Assembly (NCBI RefSeq): GCF_000003815.2 | Contig: NC_049988.1 | Coordinates: forward strand, 17,728,297-17,769,706 | Origin: Branchiostoma floridae | Taxonomy: Eukaryota; Chordata; Leptocardii; Amphioxiformes; Branchiostomatidae | Reading direction: 5' to 3' | Length of the DNA stretch: 41,410 bases | In this document: positions 11,301 through 23,300 of the stretch, piece by piece | How the letters are laid out: the number at the start of each line of letters is the position of its first letter | Position numbering within the stretch: position 1 is the first letter of the stretch | Made by a program: the position numbers and the translations under genes | Notes under the pieces: generated by a model | Told to the model about the DNA's origin: nothing | Database searches by the model: none | Seen by the model: only the letters and a program-made list of their open reading frames with translations

Positions 11301-14300
11301 TACCTGCACAGTAGGAACTGTCGTTCTTTGCGCGGTTGTGGTTTTGTCCGCCGCTGTGGATTCAGCAAGCGTTGTCGTGGCGGAAGACGATGGAAATGTG
11401 CTAGACCTCTCCGTTGTTGTACTAGCCACGGTGGTCTCTGCCAAGGTAGAGGTCAAAGTGCTTTGCTCTGTTGTTACCGGCAATGTAGGAACTGTGGTTC
11501 TTTGCGCAGTTGTACCTTGGTCCACCGGTGTAGATTCAGAAAACGTTGTCGAAAGGACTGACGTTCTTGATGTGCTAGTGGTGGAGCTTGGTTCAACTGT
11601 GGTGCCTTCTGAGGAATATTCTGTCGACTGTCCAGTTGAATATCCTTCAGAAGTGCTAACAAGTGTACTTCGAGCACGTTCTGTGGAAGACGCGGCGGAA
11701 GACAATCCGATTGTGCTTGTCTGCTCTGCAGTCGTAGTAGCCACTGTGGTCTCATCAAGAGTCGATGTAGCAGTGCTTAGCTCAGTGGTTGCTGGCACTG
11801 TACGGAAGGTGGTTCTCTGCGTGGTGCTACTTTGTTCTGCCGATGTAGATTCTGCAGGCGTTGTGGTTGAGACTGAAGTTGCTTGGCTGCTTGTGGTCGT
11901 TTTCATGCCGTAGGTTGTAGCCGTGGACGGATGCCCAGTGGTCTGCGATACGGTGGTATGACCTTCCGACGTGCCAAGGATTGTGGTTGTAGCACTGGGT
12001 GTTGTAGACGTGGCTACAGACGATTCAAACGTGCTAGGCCTCTCCGTTGTTGTGGTCTCTGCCAAGGTTGAGGTCAAAGTACTCTGCTCTGTTGTTCCCG
12101 CCAGAGTAGGAACTGTCGTTCTTTGCGCAGTTGTAGTTTTGTCCGTTGTTGCACTAGCCACGGTGGTGTCTGCCAAGCTGGAGGTCAAAGTGCTTTGCTC
12201 TGTTGTTACCTGCACAGTAGGAACTGTCGTTCTTTGCGCGGTTGTGGTTTTGTCCGCCGCTGTGGATTCAGCAAGCGTTGTCGTGGCGGAAGACGATTGA
12301 AATGTGCTAGACCTCTCCGTTGTTGTACTAGCCACGGTGGTCTCTGCCAAGGTAGAGGTCAAAGTGCTTTGCTCTGTTGTTACCGGCAATGTAGGAACTG
12401 TGGTTCTTTGCGCAGTTGTACCTTGGTCCACCGGTGTAGATTCAGAAAACGTTGTCGAAAGGACTGACGTTCTTGATGTGCTAGTGGTGGAGCTTGGTTC
12501 AACTGTGGTGCCTTCTGAGGAATATTCTGTCGACTGTCCAGTTGAATATCCTTCAGAAGTGCTAACAAGTGTACTTCGAGCACGTTCTGTGGAAGACGCG
12601 GCGGAAGACAATCCGATTGTGCTTGTCTGCTCTGCAGTCGTAGTAGCCAATGTGGTCTCATCAAGAGTCGATGTAGCAGTGCTTAGCTCAGTGGTTGCTG
12701 GCACTGTACGGAAGGTGGTTCTCTGCGTGGTGCTACTTTGTTCTGCCGATGTAGATTCTGCAGGCGTTGTCGTTGAGACCGAAGTTCCTTGGCTGCTTGT
12801 GGTCGTTTCGATGCCGTATGTTGTGGCCGTGGACGGATACCACGTGGTCTGAGATAGGGTGGTATGACCTTCCGACGTGCCAAGGATTGTGGTTGTAGCA
12901 CTGGGTGTTGTAGACGTGGCTACAGACGATTCAAACGTGCTAGGCCTCTCCGTTGTTGTGGTCTCTGCCAAGGTTGAGGTCAAAGTACTCTGCTCTGTTG
13001 TTCCCGCCAGAGTAGGAACTGTCGTTCTTTGCGCAGTTGTGGTTTTGTCCGTTGTTGTACTAGCCACGGTGGTCTCTGCCAAGGTGGAGGTCAAAGTGCT
13101 TTGCTCTGTTGTTACCTGCACAGTAGGAACTGTCGTTCTTTGCGCGGTTGTGGTTTTGTCCGCCGCTGTGGATTCAGCAAGCGTTGTCGTGGCGGAAGAC
13201 GATTGAAATGTGCTAGACCTCTCCATTGTTGTACTAGCCACGGTGGTCTCAGCCAAGGTAGAGGTCAAAGTGCTTTGCTCTGTTGTAACCGGCAATGTAG
13301 GAACTGTGGTTCTTTGCGCAGTTGTACCTTGGTCCACCGGTGTAGATTCAGAAAACGTTGTCGAAAGGACTGACGTTCTTGATGTGCTAGTGGTGGAGCT
13401 TGGTTCAACTGTGGTGCCTTCTGAGGAATATTCTGTCGACTGTCCAGTTGAATATCCTTCAGAAGTGCTAACAAGTGTACTTCGAGCACGTTCTGTGGAA
13501 GACGCGGCGGAAGACAATCCGATTGTGCTTGTCTGCTCTGCAGTCGTAGTAGCCACTGTGGTCTCATCAAGAGTCGATGTAGCAGTGCTTAGCTCAGTGG
13601 TTGCTGGCACTGTACGGAAGGTGGTTCTCTGCGTGGTGCTACTTTGTTCTGCCGATGTAGATTCTGCAGGCGTTGTGGTTGAGACTGAAGTTCCTTGGCT
13701 GCTTGTGGTCGTTTTCATGCCGTAGGTTGTAGCCGTGGACGGATGCCCAGTGGTCTGCGATACGGTGGTATGACCTTCCGACGTGCCAAGGATTGTGGTT
13801 GTAGCACTGGGTGTTGTAGACGTGGCTACAGACGATTCAAACGTACTAGTCCTCTCCGTTGTTGTGGTCTCTGCCAAGGTTGAGGTCAAAGTACTCTGCT
13901 CTGTTGTTCCCGCCAGAGTAGGAACTGTCGTTCTTTGCGCAGTTGTAGTTTTGTCCGTCGTTGCACTAGCCACGGTGGTGTCTGCCAAGGTGGAGGTCAA
14001 AGTGCTTTGCTCTGTTGTTACCTGCACAGTAGGAACTGTCGTTCTTTGCGCGGTTGTGGTTTTGTCCGCCGCTGTGGATTCAGCAAGCGTTGTCGTGGCG
14101 GAAGACGATTGAAATGTGCTAGACCTCTCCGTTGTTCTACTAGCCACGGTGGTCTCTGCCAAGGTAGAGGTCAAAGTGCTTTGCTCTGTTGTTACCGGCA
14201 ATGTAGGAACTGTGGTTCTTTGTGACGTCGTACCTTGGTCCACCGCTGTAGATTCAGAAAACGTTGTCGAAAGGACTGACGTTCTTGATGTGCTAGTGGT

Positions 14301-17300
14301 GGAGCTTGGTTCAACTGTGGTGCCTTCTGAGGAATATTCTGTCGACTGTCCAGTTGAATATCCTTCAGAAGTGCTAACAAGTGTACTTCGAGCACGTTCT
14401 GTGGAAGACGCGGCGGAAGACAATCCGATTGTGCTTGTCTGCTCTGCAGTCGTAGTAGCCACTGTGGTCTCATCAAGAGTCGATGTAGCAGTGCTTAGCT
14501 CAGTGGTTGCTGGCACTGTACGGAAGGTGGTTCTCTGCGTGGTGCTACTTTGTTCTGCCGATGTAGATTCTGCAGGCGTTGTGGTTGAGACTGAAGTTGC
14601 TTGGCTGCTTGTGGTCGTTTTCATGCCGTAGGTTGTAGCCGTGGACGGATGCCCAGTGGTCTGCGATACGGTGGTATGACCTTCCGACGTGCCAAGGATT
14701 GTGGTTGTAGCACTGGGTGTTGTAGACGTGGCTACAGACGATTCAAACGTGCTAGGCCTCTCCGTTGTTGTGGTCTCTGCCAAGGTTGAGGTCAAAGTAC
14801 TCTGCTCTGTTGTTCCCGCCAGAGTAGGAACTGTCGTTCTTTGCGCAGTTGTAGTTTTGTCCGTTGTTGCACTAGCCACGGTGGTGTCTGCCAAGCTGGA
14901 GGTCAAAGTGCTTTGCTCTGTTGTTACCTGCACAGTAGGAACTGTCGTTCTTTGCGCGGTTGTGGTTTTGTCCGCCGCTGTGGATTCAGCAAGCGTTGTC
15001 GTGGCGGAAGACGATGGAAATGTGCTAGACCTCTCCGTTGTTGTACTAGCCACGGTGGTCTCTGCCAAGGTAGAGGTCAAAGTGCTTTGCTCTGTTGTTA
15101 CCGGCAATGTAGGAACTGTGGTTCTTTGCGCAGTTGTACCTTGGTCCACCGGTGTAGATTCAGAAAACGTTGTCGAAAGGACTGACGTTCTTGATGTGCT
15201 AGTGGTGGAGCTTGGTTCAACTGTGGTGCCTTCTGAGGAATATTCTGTCGACTGTCCAGTTGAATATCCTTCAGAAGTGCTAACAAGTGTACTTCGAGCA
15301 CGTTCTGTGGAAGACGCGGCGGAAGACAATCCGATTGTGCTTGTCTGCTCTGCAGTCGTAGTAGCCACTGTGGTCTCATCAAGAGTCGATGTAGCAGTGC
15401 TTAGCTCAGTGGTTGCTGGCACTGTACGGAAGGTGGTTCTCTGCGTGGTGCTACTTTGTTCTGCCAATGTAGATTCTGCAGGCGTTGTGGTTGAGACTGA
15501 AGTTCCTTGGCTGCTTGTGGTCGTTTTCATGCCGTAGGTTGTAGCCGTGGACGGATGCCCAGCGGTCTGCGATACGGTGGTATGACCTTCCGACGTGCCA
15601 AGGATTGTGGTTGTAGCACTGGGTGTTGTAGACGTGGCTATAGACGATTCAAACGTGCTAGGCCTCTCCGTTGTTGTGGTCTCTGCCAAGGTTGAGGTCA
15701 AAGTACTCTGCTCTGTTGTTCCCGCCAGAGTAGGAACTGTCGTTCTTTGCGCAGTTGTAGTTTTGTCCGTTGTTGCACTAGCCACGGTGGTCTCTGCCAA
15801 GGTGGAGGTCAAAGTGCTTTGCTCTGTTGTTACCTGCACAGTAGGAACTGTCGTTCTTTGCGCGGTTGTGGTTTTGTCCGCCGCTGTGGATTCAGCAAGT
15901 GTTGTCGTGGCGGAAGACGATTGAAATGTGCTAGACCTCTCCGTTGTTGTACTAGCCACGGTGCTCTCTGCCAAGGTAGAGGTCAAAGTGCTTTGCTCTG
16001 TTGTTACCTGCAATGTAGGAACTGTGGTTCTTTGCGCAGTTGTACCTTGGTCCACCGCTGTAGATTCAGAAAACGTTGTCGAAAGGACTGACGTTCTTGA
16101 TGTGCTAGTGGTGGAGCTTGGTTCAACTGTGGTGCCTTCTGAGGAATATTCTGTCGACTGTCCAGTTGAATATCCTTCAGAAGTGCTAACAAGTGTACTT
16201 CGAGCACGTTCTGTGGAAGACGCGGCGGAAGACAATCCGATTGTGCTTGTCTGCTCTGCAGTCGTAGTAGCCACTGTGGTCTCATCAAGAGTCGATGTAG
16301 CAGTGCTTAGCTCAGTGGTTGCTGGCACTGTACGGAAGGTGGTTCTCTGCGTGGTGCTACTTTGTTCTGCCGATGTAGATTCTGCAGGCGTTGTCGTTGA
16401 GACCGAAGTTCCTTGGCTGCTTGTGGTCGTTTCGATGCCGTATGTTGTGGCCGTGGACGGATACCACGTGGTCTGAGATAGGGTGGTATGACCTTCCGAC
16501 GTGCCAAGGATCGTGGTTGTAGCACTGGGTGTTGTAGACGTGGCTAAAGACGATTCAAACGTGCTAGGCCTCTCCGTTGTTGTGGTCTCTGCCAAGGTTG
16601 AGGTCAAAGTACTCTGCTCTGTTGTTCCCGCCAGAGTAGGAACTGTCGTTCTTTGCGCAGTTGTGGTTTTGTCCGTTGTTGCACTAGCCACGGTGGTCTC
16701 TGCCAAGGTGGAGGTCAAAGTGCTTTGCTCTGTTGTTACCTGCACAGTAGGAACTGTCGTTCTTTGCGCGGTTGTGGTTTTGTCCGCCGCTGTGGATTCA
16801 GCAAGCGTTGTCGTGGCGGAAGACGATTGAAATGTGCTAGACCTCTCCATTGTTGTACTAGCCACGGTGGTCTCAGCCAAGGTAGAGGTCAAAGTGCTTT
16901 GCTCTGTTGTAACCGGCAATGTAGGAACTGTGGTTCTTTGCGCAGTTGTACCTTGGTCCACCGCTGTAGATTCAGAAAACGTTGTCGAAAGGACTGAAGT
17001 TCTTGATGTGCTAGTGGTGGAGCTTGGTTCAACTGTGGTGCCTTCTGAGGAATATTCTGTCGACTGTCCAGTTGAATATCCTTCAGAAGTGCTAACAAGT
17101 GTACTTCGAGCACGTTCTGTGGAAGACGCGGCGGAAGACAATCCGATTGTGCTTGTCTGCTCTGCAGTCGTAGTAGCCACTGTGGTCTCATCAAGAGTCG
17201 ATGTAGCAGTGCTTAGCTCAGTGGTTGCTGGCACTGTACGGAAGGTGGTTCTCTGCGTGGTGCTACTTTGTTCTGCCGATGTAGATTCTGCAGGCGTTGT

Positions 17301-20300
17301 GGTTGAGACTGAAGTTGCTTGGCTGCTTGTGGTCGTTTTCATGCCGTAGGTTGTAGCCGTGGACGGATGCCCAGTGGTCTGCGATACGGTGGTATGACCT
17401 TCCGACGTGCCAAGGATTGTGGTTGTAGCACTGGGTGTTGTAGACGTGGCTACAGACGATTCAAACGTGCTAGGCCTCTCCGTTGTTGTGGTCTCTGCCA
17501 AGGTTGAGGTCAAAGTACTCTGCTCTGTTGTTCCCGCCAGAGTAGGAACTGTCGTTCTTTGCGCAGTTGTAGTTTTGTCCGTTGTTGCACTAGCCACGGT
17601 GGTGTCTGCCAAGCTGGAGGTCAAAGTGCTTTGCTCTGTTGTTACCTGCACAGTAGGAACTGTCGTTCTTTGCGCGGTTGTGGTTTTGTCCGCCGCTGTG
17701 GATTCAGCAAGCGTTGTCGTGGCGGAAGACGATTGAAATGTGCTAGACCTCTCCGTTGTTCTACTAGCCAGGGTGGTCTCTGCCAAGGTAGAGGTCAAAG
17801 TGCTTTGCTCTGTTGTTACCGGCAATGTAGGAACTGTGGTTCTTTGCGCAGTTGTACCTTGGTCCACCGCTGTAGATTCAGAAAACGTTGTCGAAAGGAA
17901 TGACGTTCTTGATGTGCTAGTGGTGGAGCTTGGTTCAACTGTGGTGCCTTCTGAGGAATATTCTGTCGACTGTCCAGTTGAATATCCTTCAGAAGTGCTA
18001 ACAAGTGTACTTCGAGCACGTTCTGTGGAAGACGCGGCGGAAGACAATCCGATTGTGCTTGTCTGCTCTGCAGTCGTAGTAGCCACTGTGGTCTCATCAA
18101 GAGTCGATGTAGCAGTGCTTAGCTCAGTGGTTGCTGGCACTGTACGGAAGGTGGTTCTCTGCGTGGTGCTACTTTGTTCTGCCGATGTAGATTCTGCAGG
18201 CGTTGTGGTTGAGACTGAAGTTGCTTGGCTGCTTGTGGTCGTTTTCATGCCGTAGGTTGTAGCCGTGGACGGATGCCCAGTGGTCTGCGATACGGTGGTA
18301 TGACCTTCCGACGTGCCAAGGATTGTGGTTGTAGCACTGGGTGTTGTAGACGTGGCTACAGACGATTCAAACGTGCTAGGCCCCTCCGTTGTTGTGGTCT
18401 CTGCCAAGGTTGAGGTCAAAGTACTCTGCTCTGTTGTTCCCGCCAGAGTAGGAACTGTCGTTCTTTGCGCAGTTGTAGTTTTGTCCGTTGTTGCACTAGC
18501 CACGGTGGTGTCTGCCAAGGTGGAGGTCAAAGTGCTTTGCTCTGTTGTTACCTGCACAGTAGGAACTGTCGTTCTTTGCGCGGTTGTGGTTTTGTCCGCC
18601 GCTGTGGATTCAGCAAGCGTTGTCGTGGCGGAAGACGATGGAAATGTGCTAGACCTCTCCGTTGTTGTACTAGCCACGGTGGTCTCTGCCAAGGTAGAGG
18701 TCAAAGTGCTTTGCTCTGTTGTTACCGGCAATGTAGGAACTGTGGTTCTTTGCGCAGTTGTACCTTGGTCCACCGGTGTAGATTCAGAAAACGTTGTCGA
18801 AAGGACTGACGTTCTTGATGTGCTAGTGGTGGAGCTTGGTTCAACTGTGGTGCCTTCTGAGGAATATTCTGTCGACTGTCCAGTTGAATATCCTTCAGAA
18901 GTGCTAACAAGTGTACTTCGAGCACGTTCTGTGGAAGACGCGGCGGAAGACAATCCGATTGTGCTTGTCTGCTCTGCAGTCGTAGTAGCCACTGTGGTCT
19001 CATCAAGAGTCGATGTAGCAGTGCTTAGCTCAGTGGTTGCTGGCACTGTACGGAAGGTGGTTCTCTGCGTGGTGCTACTTTGTTCTGCCGATGTAGATTC
19101 TGCAGGCGTTGTCGTTGAGACCGAAGTTCCTTGGCTGCTTGTGGTCGTTTCGATGCCGTATGTTGTGGCCGTGGACGGATGCCCAGTGGTCTGCGATACG
19201 GTGGTATGACCTTCCGACGTGCCAAGGATTGTGGTTGTAGCACTGGGTGTTGTAGACGTGGCTACAGACGATTCAAACGTGCTAGGCCTCTCCGTTGTTG
19301 TGGTCTCTGCCAAGGTTGAGGTCAAAGTACTCTGCTCTGTTGTTCCCGCCAGAGTAGGAACTGTCGTTCTTTGCGCAGTTGTGGTTTTGTCCGTTGTTGC
19401 ACTAGCCACGGTGGTCTCTGCCAAGGTGGAGGTCAAAGTGCTTTGCTCTGTTGTTACCTGCACAGTAGGAACTGTCGTTCTTTGCGCGGTTGTGGTTTTG
19501 TCCGCCGCTGTAGATTCAGCAAGCGTTGTCGTGGCGGAAGACGATTGAAATGTGCTAGACCTCTCCGTTGTTGTACTAGCCACGGTGGTCTCTGCCAAGG
19601 TAGAGGTCAAAGTGCTTTGCTCTGTTGTTACCGGCAATGTAGGAACTGTGGTTCTTTGCGCAGTTGTACCTTGGTCCACCGGTGTAGATTCAGAAAACGT
19701 TGTCGAAAGGACTGACGTTCTTGATGTGCTAGTGGTGGAGCTTGGTTCAACTGTGGTGCCTTCTGAGGAATATTCTGTCGACTGTCCAGTTGAATATCCT
19801 TCAGAAGTGCTAACAAGTGTACTTCGAGCACGTTCTGTGGAAGACGCGGCGGAAGACAATCCGATTGTGCTTGTCTGCTCTGCAGTCGTAGTAGCCACTG
19901 TGGTCTCATCAAGAGTCGATGTAGCAGTGCTTAGCTCAGTGGTTGCTGGCACTGTACGGAAGGTGGTTCTCTGCGTGGTGCTACTTTGTTCTGCCGATGT
20001 AGATTCTGCAGGCGTTGTGGTTGAGACTGAAGTTGCTTGGCTGCTTGTGGTCGTTTTCATGCCGTAGGTTGTAGCCGTGGACGGATGCCCAGTGGTCTGC
20101 GATACGGTGGTATGACCTTCCGACGTGCCAAGGATTGTGGTTGTAGCACTGGGTGTTGTAGACGTGGCTACAGACGATTCAAACGTGCTAGGCCCCTCCG
20201 TTGTTGTGGTCTCTGCCAAGGTTGAGGTCAAAGTACTCTGCTCTGTTGTTCCCGCCAGAGTAGGAACTGTCGTTCTTTGCGCAGTTGTAGTTTTGTCCGT

Positions 20301-23300
20301 TGTTGCACTAGCCACGGTGGTGTCTGCCAAGGTGGAGGTCAAAGTGCTTTGCTCTGTTGTTACCTGCACAGTAGGAACTGTCGTTCTTTGCGCGGTTGTG
20401 GTTTTGTCCGCCGCTGTGGATTCAGCAAGCGTTGTCGTGGCGGAAGACGATGGAAATGTGCTAGACCTCTCCGTTGTTGTACTAGCCACGGTGGTCTCTG
20501 CCAAGGTAGAGGTCAAAGTGCTTTGCTCTGTTGTTACCGGCAATGTAGGAACTGTGGTTCTTTGCGCAGTTGTACCTTGGTCCACCGGTGTAGATTCAGA
20601 AAACGTTGTCGAAAGGACTGACGTTCTTGATGTGCTAGTGGTGGAGCTTGGTTCAACTGTGGTGCCTTCTGAGGAATATTCTGTCGACTGTCCAGTTGAA
20701 TATCCTTCAGAAGTGCTAACAAGTGTACTTCGAGCACGTTCTGTGGAAGACGCGGCGGAAGACAATCCGATTGTGCTTGTCTGCTCCGCAGTCGTAGTAG
20801 CCACTGTGGTCTCATCAAGAGTCGATGTAGCAGTGCTTAGCTCAGTGGTTGCTGGCACTGTACGGAAGGTGGTTCTCTGCGTGGTGCTACTTTGTTCTGC
20901 CGATGTAGATTCTGCAGGCGTTGTGGTTGAGACTGAAGTTGCTTGGCTGCTTGTGGTCGTTTTCATGCCGTAGGTTGTAGCCGTGGACGGATGCCCAGTG
21001 GTCTGCGATACGGTGGTATGACCTTCCGACGTGCCAAGGATTGTGGTTGTAGCACTGGGTGTTGTAGACGTGGCTACAGACGATTCAAACGTGCTAGGCC
21101 TCTCCGTTGTTGTGGTCTCTGCCAAGGTTGAGGTCAAAGTACTCTGCTCTGTTGTTCCCGCCAGAGTAGGAACTGTCGTTCTTTGCGCAGTTGTAGTTTT
21201 GTCCGTTGTTGTACTTGCCACGGTGGTCTCTGGCAAGGTGGAGGTCAAAGTGCTTTGCTCTGTTGTTACCGCCAGAGTAGGAACTGTCGTTCTTTGCGCG
21301 GTCGTGCTTTCGTCCACAGGTGTCGATTCAGAAAGCGTTGTCGTGGCAAAAGATGACTTAAATGTGCTAGCCCTCTCCGTTGTTGTACTAGCCACTGTGG
21401 TCTCTGCCAACGTTGAGGTCAAGGTGCTTTGTTCTGTCGTTACCGGCAGTGTAGGGACTGTGGTTATTTGTGCCGTCGTACCTTGGTCCACCGGTGTAGA
21501 TTGTGAAAACGTTGTCGAATGGACTGACGTTCTTGATCTGCTAGTGGTGGAGCTTGGTTCAAGGGTGGTGCCTGCTGAAGAATATTCTGTCGACTGTCCA
21601 GTTGAATATCCTTCAGAAGTGCTAACAAGTGTACTTCGAGCACGTTCTGTGGAAGACGCGGCGGAAGACAATCCGATTGTGCTTGTCTGCTCTGCAGTCG
21701 TAGTAGTCACTGTGGTCTCATCAAGAGTCGATGTAGCAGTGCTTCGCTCAGTGGTTGCCGGCACTGTACGGAAGGTGGTTCTCTGCGTGGTGCTACTTTG
21801 TTCTGCCGATGTAGATTCTGCAGGCGTTGTCGTTGAGACCGAAGTTCCTTGGCTGCTTGTGGTCGTTTTGATGCCGTATGTTGTGGCCGTGGACGGATAC
21901 CACGTGGTCTCCGATAGGGTGGTATGACCTTCCGACGTGCCAAGAATCGTGGTTATAGCACTGGGTGTTGTAGACGTGGCGGAAGTTGAATGACCTTTTG
22001 AAGTACTGACAAACGTGCTTGTTGCACTCATTGTTGTAGTTGTTGGTGTAGACGATTCTATTGAGCTAGTCAGCACCGTTGTCGTAAGTGGCACTGTTGT
22101 CTCTTCAACAGTAGTTTGCTCTGTGCTTGGATTCACTGTAGCATGTGTGGTTCTTTGGCCAGTCGTACCTTGGTCTGACAATGTCGATTCCATAAATGTC
22201 TGCATGACTGAAGTTCTTGAAGTACTTTTGGTCGATCGGATCCCTTCTGTTTTGAGCATTGTCGTAATAGGTACAGTTGTCTCTTCAACGGCAGCCGTTA
22301 AAGTGCTCTGCTCTGTACTTGGATTCACTGTTGTCTCTTCAACAGTAGTTTGCTCTGTGCTTGGTTTCACTGTTGTCTCTTCAACAGTAGTTTGCTCTGT
22401 GCTTGGCTTCACTGTTGTCTCTTGAACAGTAGTTTGCTCTGTGCTTGGCTTCACTGTTGTCTCTTGAACAGTAGTTTGCTCTGTGCTTGGCTTCACTGTT
22501 GTCTCTTCTACCGTAGTTTGCTGTGTACTTGGTTTCACCGTTGTCTCTAGAACAGTAGTTTGCTCTGTGCTTGGTTTCACTGTTGTCTGTTCATCAGTAG
22601 TTTGCTCTGTGCTTGGATTCACTGTAGCAATCGTGGTTCTTTGGCCGGTCGTACTTTGGTCTGCTAGTGTTGTCGTTATAGCTACAGTTGTCTCTTCAAC
22701 CGTAGAGGTAAAAGTGCTTTGCTCTGTACTTGGCTTCACTGTTGTCTCTTGAACAGTAGTTTGCTCTGTGCTTGGCTTCACTGTTGTCTCTTCTACAGTA
22801 GTTTGCTGTGTACTTGGTTTCACCGTTGTCTCTAGAACAGTAGTTTGCTCTGTGCTTGGCTTCACTGTTGTCTCTTGAACAGTAGTTTGCTCTGTGCTTG
22901 GCTTCACTGTTGTCTCTTGAACAGTAGTTTGCTCTGTGCTTGGCTTCACTGTTGTCTCTTCTACCGTAGTTTGCTGTGTACTTGGTTTCACCGTTGTCTC
23001 TAGAACAGTAGTTTGCTCTGTGCTTGGTTTCACTGTTGTCTGTTCATCAGTAGTTTGCTCTGTGCTTGGATTCACTGTAGCAATCGTGGTTCTTTGGCCG
23101 GTCGTACTTTGGTCTGCTAGTGTTGTCGTTATAGCTACAGTTGTCTCTTCAACCGTAGAGGTAAAAGTGCTTTGCTCTGTACTTGGCTTCACTGTTGTCT
23201 CTTCAACAGTAGTTTGCTCTGTGCTTGGTTTCACTGTTGTCTCTTCAACAGTAGTTTGCTCTGTGCTTGGCTTCACTGTTGTCTCTTTAACAGTACTTTG

